From: Erythrobacter sp. 3-20A1M
GTDB taxonomy: Bacteria > Pseudomonadota > Alphaproteobacteria > Sphingomonadales > Sphingomonadaceae
Assembly (NCBI RefSeq): GCF_018636735.1
Contig: NZ_CP045200.1
Location: 2,133,501 to 2,197,500 of the forward strand
Length of the DNA: 64,000 nt
Reading direction: 5' to 3'
Shown: positions 17,213-26,930 of the stretch, one piece after another
Layout: every line of letters begins with the position of its first letter
How positions within the stretch are numbered: position 1 is the stretch's first letter
The notes under the pieces: model-generated
What the model was told of the DNA's origin: nothing
Databases searched by the model: none
What the model saw: the letters and a program-made list of their open reading frames with translations, nothing else
Made by a program: the position numbers and the translations under genes

Positions 17213-18165
17213 GCCGCGCACGGGAAATCGAGCAGACCGCGGCTTCTTGGCTGGTCCGACGTGAACAGCCGGACTGGTCGGCCGAGCAGGATGCCGCGCT
17301 CCAACAATGGATTGCCGAAAGCATGGAACACCGAGCTGCGTTCTGGCGTCTCGAGATCGGCTGGGAGGCAACCGAGCGGCTTGCAGCGATGCGGAGCTCG
17401 GAACGCCCGGAACGGCGACATTTTCGCTGGCTGGCGCCTGCCGTCGCAATTGCGGCCTCTCTGCTCATTGTTTGTTCGGTCGCCATTCTGGCGCTAAGCA
17501 GCAATGGCACGAAGCCGCCTAAAATGGTTGAGGTCGCCACCGCCGTCGGCGCGCGCAAGCAAGTGGACTTGACCGACGGCAGCCAGATCACCCTCAACAC
17601 CGACAGTACGATGCGCACATCCTTGGCGGAGGGAGAACGGCGGGTCTGGCTCGATCGCGGCGAAGCATTCTTCGATGTAGCGCACGACGCAAATCGGCCG
17701 TTCACTGTCTTCGCTGGCCACAGCAAGGTGACGGTGCTCGGCACCAAATTCTCGATCCGCCGAGATGGCGACACTACGATTGTAACGGTGGCGCAGGGCC
17801 GCGTTCGCGTCCAGGATCTAAGCGCAAATGAAGATCAGCGCGCGACAGTTATCACTGCGGGCGACATGATCGCCGCGCGCGGCACCTCGATGTTGGTCGC
17901 CAAGCAATCGACCCAATGGGTGGAGGATTCCCTCAGCTGGCGGCAGGGCGTACTGACGTTCGACCAGGTGACGCTCGAAGACGCGGCTCGCGAGTTCAAT
18001 CGCTACAACAGACGTCAGATCCTCATCCGCGATCCGCAGGCTGCTGCGATCCGTATCGGAGGCTCGTTCGACGCGCACGACATCGACGCCTTCGCGCGCC
18101 TGCTTCGCACCGCTTTCGGCCTTCGCGTCGCCAGCGACGAGGACACGATCAAAATTATTTCGTGA
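17209..18165 (+). CDS. FecR-family anti-sigma/sigma regulator
   Basis: 318 residues. An N-terminal cytoplasmic DUF4880-like region (about 8-55, TAASWLVRREQPDWS) is followed by one membrane segment (about 76-98). The periplasmic FecR domain (ARKQVDLTDGSQITLNTDS; GEAFFDVAHD; VTVLGTKFSIR) comes next, then a C-terminal DUF4974-like domain (FDQVTLEDAAREFNRYN). It should hold the ECF sigma inactive until the TonB receptor's N-terminal domain contacts it. Coupled to the sigma gene by ATGA. Confidence 0.92.
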   Translation: MSRAREIEQTAASWLVRREQPDWSAEQDAALQQWIAESMEHRAAFWRLEIGWEATERLAAMRSSERPERRHFRWLAPAVAIAASLLIVCSVAILALSSNGTKPPKMVEVATAVGARKQVDLTDGSQITLNTDSTMRTSLAEGERRVWLDRGEAFFDVAHDANRPFTVFAGHSKVTVLGTKFSIRRDGDTTIVTVAQGRVRVQDLSANEDQRATVITAGDMIAARGTSMLVAKQSTQWVEDSLSWRQGVLTFDQVTLEDAAREFNRYNRRQILIRDPQAAAIRIGGSFDAHDIDAFARLLRTAFGLRVASDEDTIKIIS

Positions 18166-18245
18166 CCTTGCGTTGGGGATTTGTCCGTTTCTCTCGTCTC
18201 TATGACTGAGCAGCCGAAAATGGCGGCCGAGACAGGGGGAAGAGG

Positions 18246-21002
18246 ATGACTGGAAAGTTTGCGCTTGCGTGCACGATTTCGACGGTGGCGGTCGCCATGG
18301 CCACACCTGCGCTCGCGCAGGCAGAGCTTCGTACGTTCAAAATCGAAGCGGGCAGTATGAAATCCGCGCTCGATGCGTGGTCACGTCAATCTGGTCGGCA
18401 CATCCTTTATCGCACGCAAGAGGTGCAGGGGCTGCGTTCGCCAGGCGTGCGCGGCAGTATGGACGAGAGCGCGGCGCTTCGGGTGATTCTCGGTGGTTCG
18501 GGTCTTGTGATGCATAGCGATCCGTCGGGTGCTGTGGCGGTATCCCGCGCACCTGCAGCCTCCCGCGATGCCAGTGTTGCGACAGCTGGCACCCAATCGG
18601 TCGCTCAGGATGTGCCTTTAGCATCGGAAGATTCCGGGCTGGTTGACATTGTCGTTACCGCCCGTCGTACCCGCGAGCGCGCACAGGAAGTGCCTGTGGC
18701 AGTGACTGCATTTTCGCAGGATTCGATCCGCGAAAAAGGCATCAACAACGGCACCGACCTTCAGAATTTCACACCTTCTCTCTCCGTCGTAGGCGATGTT
18801 GCTCGAAACCAGGAAACCTACACGATCCGTGGGATGGGCGGCGGCGGCGGTCCGGGCACCGGGAGTGGACCGGGCGTTGTCGGCTATTTCGCCGAAGTAC
18901 CTACATCGGTGAGTGGCCCAGGTAACTTCTATGATCTGGCTTCTCTCCAGGTTTTGAAAGGGCCGCAAGGCACCTTGTTCGGTCGTAACACAACGGGTGG
19001 CGCTGTGCTGATGGAGCCTGCGCGACCGGAGATGAATGTTGTCGAGGGCTATGTCGACCTGACGCTTGGCAATCTCCAGCGCAGGAGCGCCCAGGCCGCA
19101 ATCAATGTGCCGGTGGTCGATGACGTGCTGGCGGTGCGCGTCGCAGGGCAGTTCGATAAGCGGAACGGCTATGTCCGTGACGTCAAGACGGGCCGCGATT
19201 ATCTGAATCGGAACAATTTCAGCCTGCGCCTGGGTATTCAGTTCAACCCGGCCGAGACCGTGAGCAGCTATACCGCGGTCAGCTATCAAGAGGTTGACGA
19301 GCATGGTGGCGGCAATGTCCTACTCGCGGTGAATCCGTCACGGACCTATGCTGCACTGCTCCAGCCTTATCTGGTGGCCCAGCAGACACGCGGCGTTCGC
19401 GAGACTGCGCTGAGTGTCCCCACCTTCGAGCGGGCCAAGAACTTCCTGGTCCTCAACAACACTGAGTGGCGCGCTTCCCCGACACTTACGATCAAGAACA
19501 TCTTCAGCTACGCGCGCACCCGCTCGTCCAGCGCTACCGATCGCGACGCGACGCCGCTGCCCGTGGCCGACCTACTCGGCGCCTATCCCGGCAGTTGGAA
19601 CAATAATCTGCGGACGATCACCGAGGAACTGCAGGTCCGCTATGATGACGGCACGCTGCGGCTCCAGGCCGGGGGCTTCTACCTCGACCAGATCACGCCG
19701 GCTCCGCTGACCTTCCGCACGATCAACCCGATGCAGGCGGGCGGCATTCTGGGCGGCGGCCCGCTCGTTTTTCCGGAGGCGCTGTGGGCGCCGCTCGGAC
19801 TGACCAGCCCGCTCGCGCCCGCGCTCGGCCTCCAGCCGAGTGCGCACGTCGATGGACGCAGCAAGGCGCTCTATGCCCAGGCGCAATATGCCCTCACATC
19901 CACGCTCACCGCGACCGGAGGATTTCGTTGGACCTGGGACACGTTTGGCGGCGACATCCAGGCCTATCAGGACCCCAACAGTTATCAGATCTTCGACAAA
20001 ATGGCCGGACTCGGGCTGATTACGCCGGCCCAAGCCGCACAGGTGATTGGCCTCAATGCCGGGCTGTGCACCTACGATGCTTACCAGGCGGTCGCCGCCG
20101 GTGACTTCCCGACGCTCAAATACCCCAATTGCACCACGCCTACGTTCCGGGGGCAGAGTGATGGCCCGACCTGGCAGTTAGGTCTCGACTGGCGCGCCGA
20201 TCCGGACACATTGCTCTACGTGGTGTCGCGCCGTGGCTACAAATCGGGCGCGAGCAATCCGATCGTGTCGCTGTTCCTCGGTGAGAATCATCCGCTCTTC
20301 GCTGTCCGTCCCGAACAGGTCACAGATGCCGAGGTCGGCCTGAAACGCGACTGGTCGTTCGGAGATGTCAGGGCGCGCACCAACATCGCCGCCTTCTACA
20401 CCTGGTATGACGACATACAGGTTATCCAGCGCGCAGCGATTGCCGGATCCGATATCCTCACCAATGCACAGCGCGCCAGAGTGATGGGAATTGAGTTCGA
20501 GGGCATGCTCAAGCCAACGCGCTGGCTGACGTTCGGCGCGACCTATTCGTACAATTCGGCGAAGTATCTCGAATATGACACCATCGCCATTCCGGCGATT
20601 CCCGAAGCGCTGACGGCCGCGCAACCCAGCCGTGACCTTGCCGGCACGCCCTTTTCCTTCGTGCCTAAGCACAAATATACACTGAGCGGCGAAGTGGCGC
20701 TGCCGATGCCCGTATCCGCAGGCGATATGAGTGTGTCCGCCATTTGGACGCACCAGACGAGCCAGCGCGTGACGCCTGAGGACCAGCCGTTCGACACGAT
20801 CGAAGGCTATGGTCTGCTCAACTTGCGGTTCGACTGGCGCAACGTAGGCGGGTCGTCGCTCGACCTCGCCGTTTACGGCACCAACGTCCTCGACACGGAA
20901 TATCGGGTGACGGCCAATCCCAGCTACAACAATTCCGGGTTCATCGGATCGATCTATGGCGAGCCTGCGCAATATGGCGTTCAGCTCCGGTACCGGTTCT
21001 GA
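18246..21002 (+). CDS. TonB-dependent outer-membrane receptor with STN signalling domain
   Basis: 918 residues. A signal peptide (to about 26, PALAQA) precedes a secretin/TonB short N-terminal domain (about 30-85, FKIEAGSMKSALDAWSRQSG), the domain that talks to FecR. A TonB-box-like DIVVTARR and plug domain (VPVAVTAFSQDSI; GPQGTLFGRNTTGGAV) follow. The 22-strand barrel ends in QLRYRF with a terminal Phe. It imports a bulky ligand across the outer membrane with TonB energy. Its place before glycosidase and esterase genes points to an esterified saccharide rather than iron; this is inference. Confidence 0.93.
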   Translation: MTGKFALACTISTVAVAMATPALAQAELRTFKIEAGSMKSALDAWSRQSGRHILYRTQEVQGLRSPGVRGSMDESAALRVILGGSGLVMHSDPSGAVAVSRAPAASRDASVATAGTQSVAQDVPLASEDSGLVDIVVTARRTRERAQEVPVAVTAFSQDSIREKGINNGTDLQNFTPSLSVVGDVARNQETYTIRGMGGGGGPGTGSGPGVVGYFAEVPTSVSGPGNFYDLASLQVLKGPQGTLFGRNTTGGAVLMEPARPEMNVVEGYVDLTLGNLQRRSAQAAINVPVVDDVLAVRVAGQFDKRNGYVRDVKTGRDYLNRNNFSLRLGIQFNPAETVSSYTAVSYQEVDEHGGGNVLLAVNPSRTYAALLQPYLVAQQTRGVRETALSVPTFERAKNFLVLNNTEWRASPTLTIKNIFSYARTRSSSATDRDATPLPVADLLGAYPGSWNNNLRTITEELQVRYDDGTLRLQAGGFYLDQITPAPLTFRTINPMQAGGILGGGPLVFPEALWAPLGLTSPLAPALGLQPSAHVDGRSKALYAQAQYALTSTLTATGGFRWTWDTFGGDIQAYQDPNSYQIFDKMAGLGLITPAQAAQVIGLNAGLCTYDAYQAVAAGDFPTLKYPNCTTPTFRGQSDGPTWQLGLDWRADPDTLLYVVSRRGYKSGASNPIVSLFLGENHPLFAVRPEQVTDAEVGLKRDWSFGDVRARTNIAAFYTWYDDIQVIQRAAIAGSDILTNAQRARVMGIEFEGMLKPTRWLTFGATYSYNSAKYLEYDTIAIPAIPEALTAAQPSRDLAGTPFSFVPKHKYTLSGEVALPMPVSAGDMSVSAIWTHQTSQRVTPEDQPFDTIEGYGLLNLRFDWRNVGGSSLDLAVYGTNVLDTEYRVTANPSYNNSGFIGSIYGEPAQYGVQLRYRF

Positions 21003-21006
21003 GGGC

Positions 21007-22371
21007 GTGAGGCGTATCGCTGCCGCCCTTTCGTTGGCCGTCCTGAGCGCGGCAACGACCGGAGCTCACTCCGCACCGACGAGTGTGCCGTCCCAGATGG
21101 CTGCTTTCGCTCCCTCCGTTGCGCAGACCATGCTGCTGGCCAAGGCCAGGGCGGCTGGTGCGACCGAACTCGTGCCCAGCGCCGGCCCGGATGGCGGGAT
21201 GATAGTCAATGGCAAGCTGGCGGGGCGGCTCTTCGTGCTGGCGTTGCCGTCGAACTGGACCGGCGAGATGGTGTTGTTCGGGCAGGGCTACGCCCTGCCT
21301 GGCGGCACCCCGACCGTGCCGACGGACCCGATCGCCAACGATCCCGGCGGTGGCCTTTTCAAGCACCTCTATGCCGAAGGCGTCGCGAGCGGCGTTGCTG
21401 CCTTCGACAAGACAGGTATTGCGACCAAAAGCGGCGCGAAGAACAGTATCCGCCTGCGCACGCTGGCTGCGCGGCTCGGCGCCACCCGCTTCTATGCCGT
21501 CGGCGGATCGATGGGCGGCAGCATAGTGATGGCCCTGATCGAGCGATATCCGCGAAAATTTTCTGGGGCAGTATCGATGTGCGGGGTCACCGAAGGCTGG
21601 ATACCCCTGGTCCAGCAGCTGGCAGACATGCGCGGCGCATATAATCTGCTCACCGAGGGAACGCCCTATGCCCTGCCGGGCGACAAGGACGTGACCCGCT
21701 CGGCACTGCCGGTGGTTCCGCCAGCCGGAGACGCGACGCCAGGCAATGCGTTTCGCGAAGCGCAGAAGATGAAGGTGCTGATGCCGATCCTCGCCCTGTT
21801 TCAGGCGGCGAAGGCCAACCCGGATGGTTCGGAAGCACGAATCATACGTCAGGTCGCCGCAGTGGGCGGTTTCGCACCCGATCCCGCTGCACTCGGCGCA
21901 CCGCTCTATTCGGCGCTGCTCGGCATGGACGATATCGTCGCGACGATGGACGGGTTGCCGATCGGAAACATCGGCAAGGTCTATGATCCGCCGGAAATGA
22001 ACGTGGCGGAAAAGGCGGAGTTCAATCGCCGCATGCAGCGCTTTGCCGCAAGCCCGAAGGCAGTCGCCTATGCCCGGCTCTGGCATCAGGCCACGGGCCG
22101 ATTCCGCGTGCCGCTGGTTACCGTGCACCAGACGATCGACGCGCTGGTGCCGTTCGCACAGTCGGAAGGGCTGGGCCGTGTCGTCTCGCGCGCCGGCAAC
22201 GGCGCGCACCTCGCGCAATATGCAGTGCCGCCTACCCGGTTTCCGCTTCCGGGCGGCCTTGAAGGCTATACGCATTGCGGTTTCACGCCAGAGCAGAACA
22301 TCGCTGCGTTTGAGGCGATGCGAAATTGGGTGAATACGGGCCAGAAGCCGGGCCCGGAGGCTGTGCAATGA
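21007..22371 (+). CDS. Exported alpha/beta hydrolase (paralogue of 26930-28279)
   Basis: About 454 residues from a GTG at 21007, chosen because it directly follows the receptor stop and yields a clean signal peptide (RRIAAALSLAVLSAATTGAH). An ATG at 20956 would add 17 residues and overlap the receptor gene. The nucleophile elbow is GGSMGGS, with an Asp in TIDALVPFAQ and His in YTHCGF completing a plausible triad. It strongly resembles the hydrolase at the end of the cluster (shared NIGK, GRLIDM-like and THCGF segments). Probably a periplasmic ester hydrolase; family and substrate not identified. Confidence 0.8.
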   Translation: MRRIAAALSLAVLSAATTGAHSAPTSVPSQMAAFAPSVAQTMLLAKARAAGATELVPSAGPDGGMIVNGKLAGRLFVLALPSNWTGEMVLFGQGYALPGGTPTVPTDPIANDPGGGLFKHLYAEGVASGVAAFDKTGIATKSGAKNSIRLRTLAARLGATRFYAVGGSMGGSIVMALIERYPRKFSGAVSMCGVTEGWIPLVQQLADMRGAYNLLTEGTPYALPGDKDVTRSALPVVPPAGDATPGNAFREAQKMKVLMPILALFQAAKANPDGSEARIIRQVAAVGGFAPDPAALGAPLYSALLGMDDIVATMDGLPIGNIGKVYDPPEMNVAEKAEFNRRMQRFAASPKAVAYARLWHQATGRFRVPLVTVHQTIDALVPFAQSEGLGRVVSRAGNGAHLAQYAVPPTRFPLPGGLEGYTHCGFTPEQNIAAFEAMRNWVNTGQKPGPEAVQ

Positions 22372-23693
22372 AGGTCGATCGGCGCGATGTGCTCGGCCTC
22401 GGCATGGCCGCGACCGCTTCGGCGGTGCTCCCGGCTCGCGCCGCGGCGGTGCTCCCGGCTCGCGCTTCGGCGGAAAGCCGCTTCCTGTGGGGCGCGGCAA
22501 CCGCCGGGCATCAGGTCGAGGGTAACAATGTCTCGGCCGATATCTGGCTTCTTGAGCAGGTGCAGCCCAGCGTCTTCGCAGAACCGTCGGGCGATGCCTG
22601 CGACAGCCTTCACCGCTGGCGCGAAGATATTGCGATCGTCAAGGCGCTTGGCCTCAACTGCTATCGCTTCTCGGTCGAATGGCCGAGGATCGAGCCCGCC
22701 AAGGGACAGTTCAGCCAGGCCTTTCTCGATCATTACAAGGCGATGGTCGATCATTGCCGGGAGCAGGGGCTGGCTCCGGTCCTCACCTTCAATCACTTCA
22801 CCACGCCGCGCTGGTTCGCAGCAGCAGGTGGATGGGAGCAGCGCGACGCAGCCGACCTGTTCGCACGCTATTGTGACAAGGTGGCGCGTGCCATGGCTGA
22901 CGGGATCAGCCATGCGGTGACGTTCAACGAGCCGAACCTGGCACTAGGGGGACGCTGGGCGATCAGCGCGCCGCCGCCCGAATTCGAAGCGAGGATGGCG
23001 GCGTGCCTGGCGGCGGCGGCGAAAGCGAGCGGATCGGATCGGTTCTCGGTGCTGAACGCCGGCGATCCCGCCCCGATGATTCCCGGCATCACCGCCGCGC
23101 ACGTGGCCGGACGCGAAGCAATCAAGGCGGCGCGAAGCGACCTGCCGGTCGGCCTAAGCCTTGCCATTCCGGACAATGTACCGGTGGGACCCGATAGCGG
23201 GATCGAGCGCAAGCGTGCCGAAATCTACGGCCCGTTCTTCGCGGTGATGGGCGGGGACGACTTCGTCGGCGTGCAGACCTATGGCCGCGCCTTTGTCGGC
23301 CGCGATCGCGATGTCCCTGCGCCTGCCGCTTCGCCAAAGCGGGCCGACGGCAAGGAATGGTACCCTGCTGCGATCGGCAACGTCGTCCGCTATGCCCATG
23401 CCGCCACTGGCAAGCCGGTGCTGGTGACCGAGAACGGCATCGACGCAAGCGACGATTCGCTGCGGGTCCGCTTCATTCCGGAGGCGGTCGCCTCGGTCGA
23501 AAAAGCGCGCGCCGATGGGGTGCCGGTGCTCGGCTATATCCACTGGTCGTTGCTCGACAATTTCGAATGGCTGTCCGGCTACGGACCCAAATTCGGGCTC
23601 GTCGCGGTCGATCGCACCAGTTTTAGGCGCACGCCCAAGCCGAGCGCGCGGTTGCTCGGCAGCATCGCTCGTGCGGGCGGAACGCGAACGTGA
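22368..23693 (+). CDS. GH1 beta-glucosidase, probably Tat-exported
   Basis: 441 residues from ATG 22368, which overlaps the preceding stop (ATGA). The N-terminus has a Tat-like RRDVLGLG and then an Ala-rich segment, within which a 21-bp sequence is repeated in frame (22421-22441 and 22445-22465). The GH1 barrel starts FLWGAATAGHQVEG. The acid/base Glu is in TFNEPN and the nucleophile Glu in VTENGI. Retaining beta-glycosidase, probably acting on imported oligosaccharide in the periplasm. Very similar to the next gene, so a tandem duplication. Confidence 0.9.
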   Translation: MKVDRRDVLGLGMAATASAVLPARAAAVLPARASAESRFLWGAATAGHQVEGNNVSADIWLLEQVQPSVFAEPSGDACDSLHRWREDIAIVKALGLNCYRFSVEWPRIEPAKGQFSQAFLDHYKAMVDHCREQGLAPVLTFNHFTTPRWFAAAGGWEQRDAADLFARYCDKVARAMADGISHAVTFNEPNLALGGRWAISAPPPEFEARMAACLAAAAKASGSDRFSVLNAGDPAPMIPGITAAHVAGREAIKAARSDLPVGLSLAIPDNVPVGPDSGIERKRAEIYGPFFAVMGGDDFVGVQTYGRAFVGRDRDVPAPAASPKRADGKEWYPAAIGNVVRYAHAATGKPVLVTENGIDASDDSLRVRFIPEAVASVEKARADGVPVLGYIHWSLLDNFEWLSGYGPKFGLVAVDRTSFRRTPKPSARLLGSIARAGGTRT

Positions 23694-24916
23694 TGGGCGA
23701 CCGATCGGCTTTTCTGTGGGGCGTCGCGACTGCCGGGCATCAGGTAGAGGGAAATAATTTTTACGCAGATATCTGGCTTCTCGAGCAGGTGAGGAACACG
23801 CGTTTCGCCGAGCCTTCGGGAGATGCCTGCGACAGCCTTCACCGCTGGCGCGAGGATATCGAGATTACCGCCGCCCTGGGTCTGAACTGCTTTCGCTTCT
23901 CGATCGAATGGTCGCGGATCGAGCCTGCCCCCGGTGAATTCAGCGAAGCATGGTTCGACCATTATGCGCGGGTGGCGGCGGCATGCCGCGACGCCGGGCT
24001 CGCACCGGTTGTCACGCTCAGCCATTTCACCAGCCCACGCTGGTTCGCCGCTCTGGGTGGATGGAGTGACCCCGAAGCACCGGTGCGGTTCGCACGGTAT
24101 GCCGAGCAAGCGGCGCGTCGGCTCGCGCCTCTCGTGTCGCATGTCATCACGTTCAACGAACCCAATCTGCCGCTTATGGGACGCTGGACCGCGACACCGC
24201 TCGCGGATGCGACGCGCGCGGGGCTCGATGCGATGCTCGCGGAGGCGGCGCGCCAGAGCGGATCGGATCGCTTCGGCGTCTGGGTGTATTCGCGCGGCGA
24301 GGACGACGCTCTCGCTCACCTTCTCGCGGGCCACCGCGCCGCCCGCCAGGCATGGAAGGCAGCGCGATCCTCGGTGCAGGTCGGGATGAGCCTTGCCGTA
24401 CCCGACGCTCAGGCGGTTGGGAGCGCAAGCGGTCTGGCGGCGTATCGACAATTTGCCGAAGCGCCCTTCTTCGCTGCCGTGCGCGGCGATGATTTCATCG
24501 GGGTCCAGACCTATGGCCGCATCCTTATTGGGGCGACTGCCGTGCTGCCCGTTCCGGAGGACGCCGAGCGGACCGAAAGCGGCGAGGAATATTATCCGCA
24601 AGCGCTCGGAGCGGCGATCACGCATGCGCATGCGGAAACGGGGCTTCCGGTACTCGTAACCGAGAATGGCATCGCCGCCGACGAGGATGGCCAGCGTGCA
24701 CGCTATATCACTGCGGCGCTCGAGTCGCTGGATGCTGCGCGGGACAGCGGTGTACCCGTAGTCGGATATATCCACTGGTCGTTGCTCGACAATTTCGAAT
24801 GGCGGCGCGGCTATGCGCAGCATTTCGGACTGTTCGCCGTCAATCGCGGCGACTTCACCCGGACCGCCAAGCCGAGCGCGCAGATATATGCTCGCGAAGT
24901 GAGGATGCGCCGATGA
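23693..24916 (+). CDS. GH1 beta-glucosidase, cytoplasmic copy
   Basis: 407 residues starting at the ATG in a TGATG overlap with the upstream GH1 gene. It has no signal peptide and begins directly with FLWGVATAGHQVEG. Acid/base TFNEPN and nucleophile VTENGI are intact. It shares long blocks with its neighbour (FAEPSGDACDSLHRWRED; ADIWLLEQV). The pair looks like one exported and one cytoplasmic enzyme for the same linkage at two stages of breakdown. Confidence 0.9.
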   Translation: MGDRSAFLWGVATAGHQVEGNNFYADIWLLEQVRNTRFAEPSGDACDSLHRWREDIEITAALGLNCFRFSIEWSRIEPAPGEFSEAWFDHYARVAAACRDAGLAPVVTLSHFTSPRWFAALGGWSDPEAPVRFARYAEQAARRLAPLVSHVITFNEPNLPLMGRWTATPLADATRAGLDAMLAEAARQSGSDRFGVWVYSRGEDDALAHLLAGHRAARQAWKAARSSVQVGMSLAVPDAQAVGSASGLAAYRQFAEAPFFAAVRGDDFIGVQTYGRILIGATAVLPVPEDAERTESGEEYYPQALGAAITHAHAETGLPVLVTENGIAADEDGQRARYITAALESLDAARDSGVPVVGYIHWSLLDNFEWRRGYAQHFGLFAVNRGDFTRTAKPSAQIYAREVRMRR

Positions 24917-25881
24917 TCCTTCGCACAGCCTTGGCGGCGGCCGCGTTGTTCGCCGCGACGCCTGCTATGGCGCAACTCGTCACCGCTCCCTGGCCTGACG
25001 AACTGTCCCCCGAAGCGCGCGCCGGGCTTGCCGCGGACGATGCCCGTCCTTCGGAGCCTGCCTCGATCGAGGACAGGCGCGTCAGGGCCGAGGCAATCCA
25101 GCAGGCGGTCGGCCAGCCCCGGCTTCGGCGCTACGGCGTGCGGATGGCGGATGCCGAGATCGCCGGGGTACCAGTCCGGATTTTCACGCCCGGCGACGCG
25201 CTCGCGGACGGGCCGGTGCTACTCAATCTTCATGGCGGCGGCTTCCTCGTTGATTCGGGCTCGATAACGGAGAATGCGGCAGTCGCCGCCCTCACCGGGT
25301 ATCGCGTCGTCGCGGTCCGCTACAGGCTCGCGCCCGAACATATATTCCCGGCGGCGGCGGACGACGCGCTTGCGGTCTATCGCGCTTTGCTGGCCGAGCA
25401 TTCCCCCGGGCGTATCGGCCTGTACGGCACCTCTGCCGGAGCGATTCTGGCCGCCGAACTGGTGGCGAGACTCCGGGCCGAGAATCTCCCTCAGCCCGGC
25501 GCGCTGGGCTTCTTCTCGGGCACCGCCGATCTGACGCGCGCCGGCGACAGTGTGGTGCTGTTTCTCGACCCCGCATCGGTGGCGTCGCTGGTGGCGCTTT
25601 ACACGGGCACGCGCGACCCAGCGGACGTGCTGATTTCGCCGGGCAGAGGCCGGCTCGCGGGATGGCCACCGACACTGTGCCTCAGCAGCGGTCGGGACTT
25701 TCTGCTCGGCGCTACCGCCGATTTCTGCCGCGCGCTGGATGCCGCGGGCGTGCCTTCGAACCTCATTGTGTTCGACGGTCTGCCCCACGCTTTCTGGAGC
25801 TATATCGACGCCCCCGAAACCGATGCCGCCTTCGCCGCAATGGCGCGCTTCTTTCGCGGGCGCCTGGAGGAGACACAATGA
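24913..25881 (+). CDS. Exported esterase, HSL-type alpha/beta hydrolase
   Basis: 322 residues with a signal peptide ending AMAQL. The oxyanion-hole motif NLHGGGF and nucleophile GTSAG define the hormone-sensitive-lipase group (Abhydrolase_3); the Asp is in SSGRDFLLG and the His in GLPHAFW. It begins in an ATGA overlap with the GH1 gene and ends in one with the next esterase. Such enzymes cleave short acyl esters, for example acetyl groups on sugars. Confidence 0.88.
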   Translation: MILRTALAAAALFAATPAMAQLVTAPWPDELSPEARAGLAADDARPSEPASIEDRRVRAEAIQQAVGQPRLRRYGVRMADAEIAGVPVRIFTPGDALADGPVLLNLHGGGFLVDSGSITENAAVAALTGYRVVAVRYRLAPEHIFPAAADDALAVYRALLAEHSPGRIGLYGTSAGAILAAELVARLRAENLPQPGALGFFSGTADLTRAGDSVVLFLDPASVASLVALYTGTRDPADVLISPGRGRLAGWPPTLCLSSGRDFLLGATADFCRALDAAGVPSNLIVFDGLPHAFWSYIDAPETDAAFAAMARFFRGRLEETQ

Positions 25882-26930
25882 AGTTCCTGATGGCCGCCCC
25901 GATCCTGATCGCGTTGTACGGTGCCCCGGCGCTTGCGCAGGAGGTTCAGGTGCGCGCCTTTACCCTGCCCCTCTCGAACCAGCTCAGCGAGGAAGCGCAG
26001 CGCATTCTGGTACGGATGAATGATGAAAGCGCGCCCGAGGGGATTGCAAGCGATCTGGTGAGGCAGCGCGCTTTTTATCAAGCGTGGAATGACCGTCGTC
26101 TTGCGGAGATGCGCAGCCGCTTCACCACGCGTTGGGCGCGTGAGACGATCGGCGGCGTCGCGGTCGATGTCGTCACGCCGGAGGAGGGCATCGCGCCGGC
26201 CAATTCCGATCGCGTCCTCATCAACGTCCATGGTGGCGCGTTCATGTGGGGATCGGGAAGCGGTGCGCTGGTCGAGGCGATTCCGATCGCCGCGACGATG
26301 CAGGTGAAGGTCGTAACCGTCGACTATCGTCTGGCGCCGGAGAACCACTATCCGGCCGCTTCGGAAGACGTGACCGCGGTCTATCGCGCGTTGCTCGAGC
26401 AATATCGCCCAGAGAATATCGGCATCTACGGCTGCTCGGCGGGCGGCGTCATCACTGCACAGGCGACGGCATGGATCCGCAGCCAGGGTCTGCCCATGCC
26501 GGGCGCCATCGGCACCTTCTGCGGAACGGGCGCCGCCTATTCGGGCGATAGTCCCTTTCTGGCCGGGCCGATCACCGGCGGCGAACCACTGCCGGTGTCG
26601 TCGCTCCCGCCAACGATCCCCAACCCCTATATGGCAGGCGTCGCGCCCGAGGATGCGCGTGCATATCCGCTTGGCTCTGATGCCGAAACGAGGGCGATGC
26701 CGCCCACGCTGTTGCTGGCTGGCGGGCGGGATTTCGCCGTAAGCGCGCTCACGCTGGCCCATCGCCGCCTCGCCGCAGCCGGAGTCGAAAGCGAACTCCA
26801 GCTCTTCGACGGCCTGCCACACGCCTTTTTCATGTGGCCCGACATGCCCGAGTCGACCGAAGCCTATCGCCTGATCACCGCATTCTTTGACCGGCATCTC
26901 GGCACGCACCCAATGGAAAGGAATGATTGA
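25878..26930 (+). CDS. Exported esterase, HSL-type alpha/beta hydrolase, second copy
   Basis: 350 residues with signal peptide MKFLMAAPILIALYGAPALA. Oxyanion motif NVHGGAF, nucleophile YGCSAGG (Cys before the Ser), Asp in AGGRDFAVS and His in GLPHAFF. Related to the preceding esterase in both sequence and position, probably an older tandem duplicate. Coupled by overlap to both neighbours. Expected to remove acyl groups in the periplasm. Confidence 0.88.
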   Translation: MKFLMAAPILIALYGAPALAQEVQVRAFTLPLSNQLSEEAQRILVRMNDESAPEGIASDLVRQRAFYQAWNDRRLAEMRSRFTTRWARETIGGVAVDVVTPEEGIAPANSDRVLINVHGGAFMWGSGSGALVEAIPIAATMQVKVVTVDYRLAPENHYPAASEDVTAVYRALLEQYRPENIGIYGCSAGGVITAQATAWIRSQGLPMPGAIGTFCGTGAAYSGDSPFLAGPITGGEPLPVSSLPPTIPNPYMAGVAPEDARAYPLGSDAETRAMPPTLLLAGGRDFAVSALTLAHRRLAAAGVESELQLFDGLPHAFFMWPDMPESTEAYRLITAFFDRHLGTHPMERND

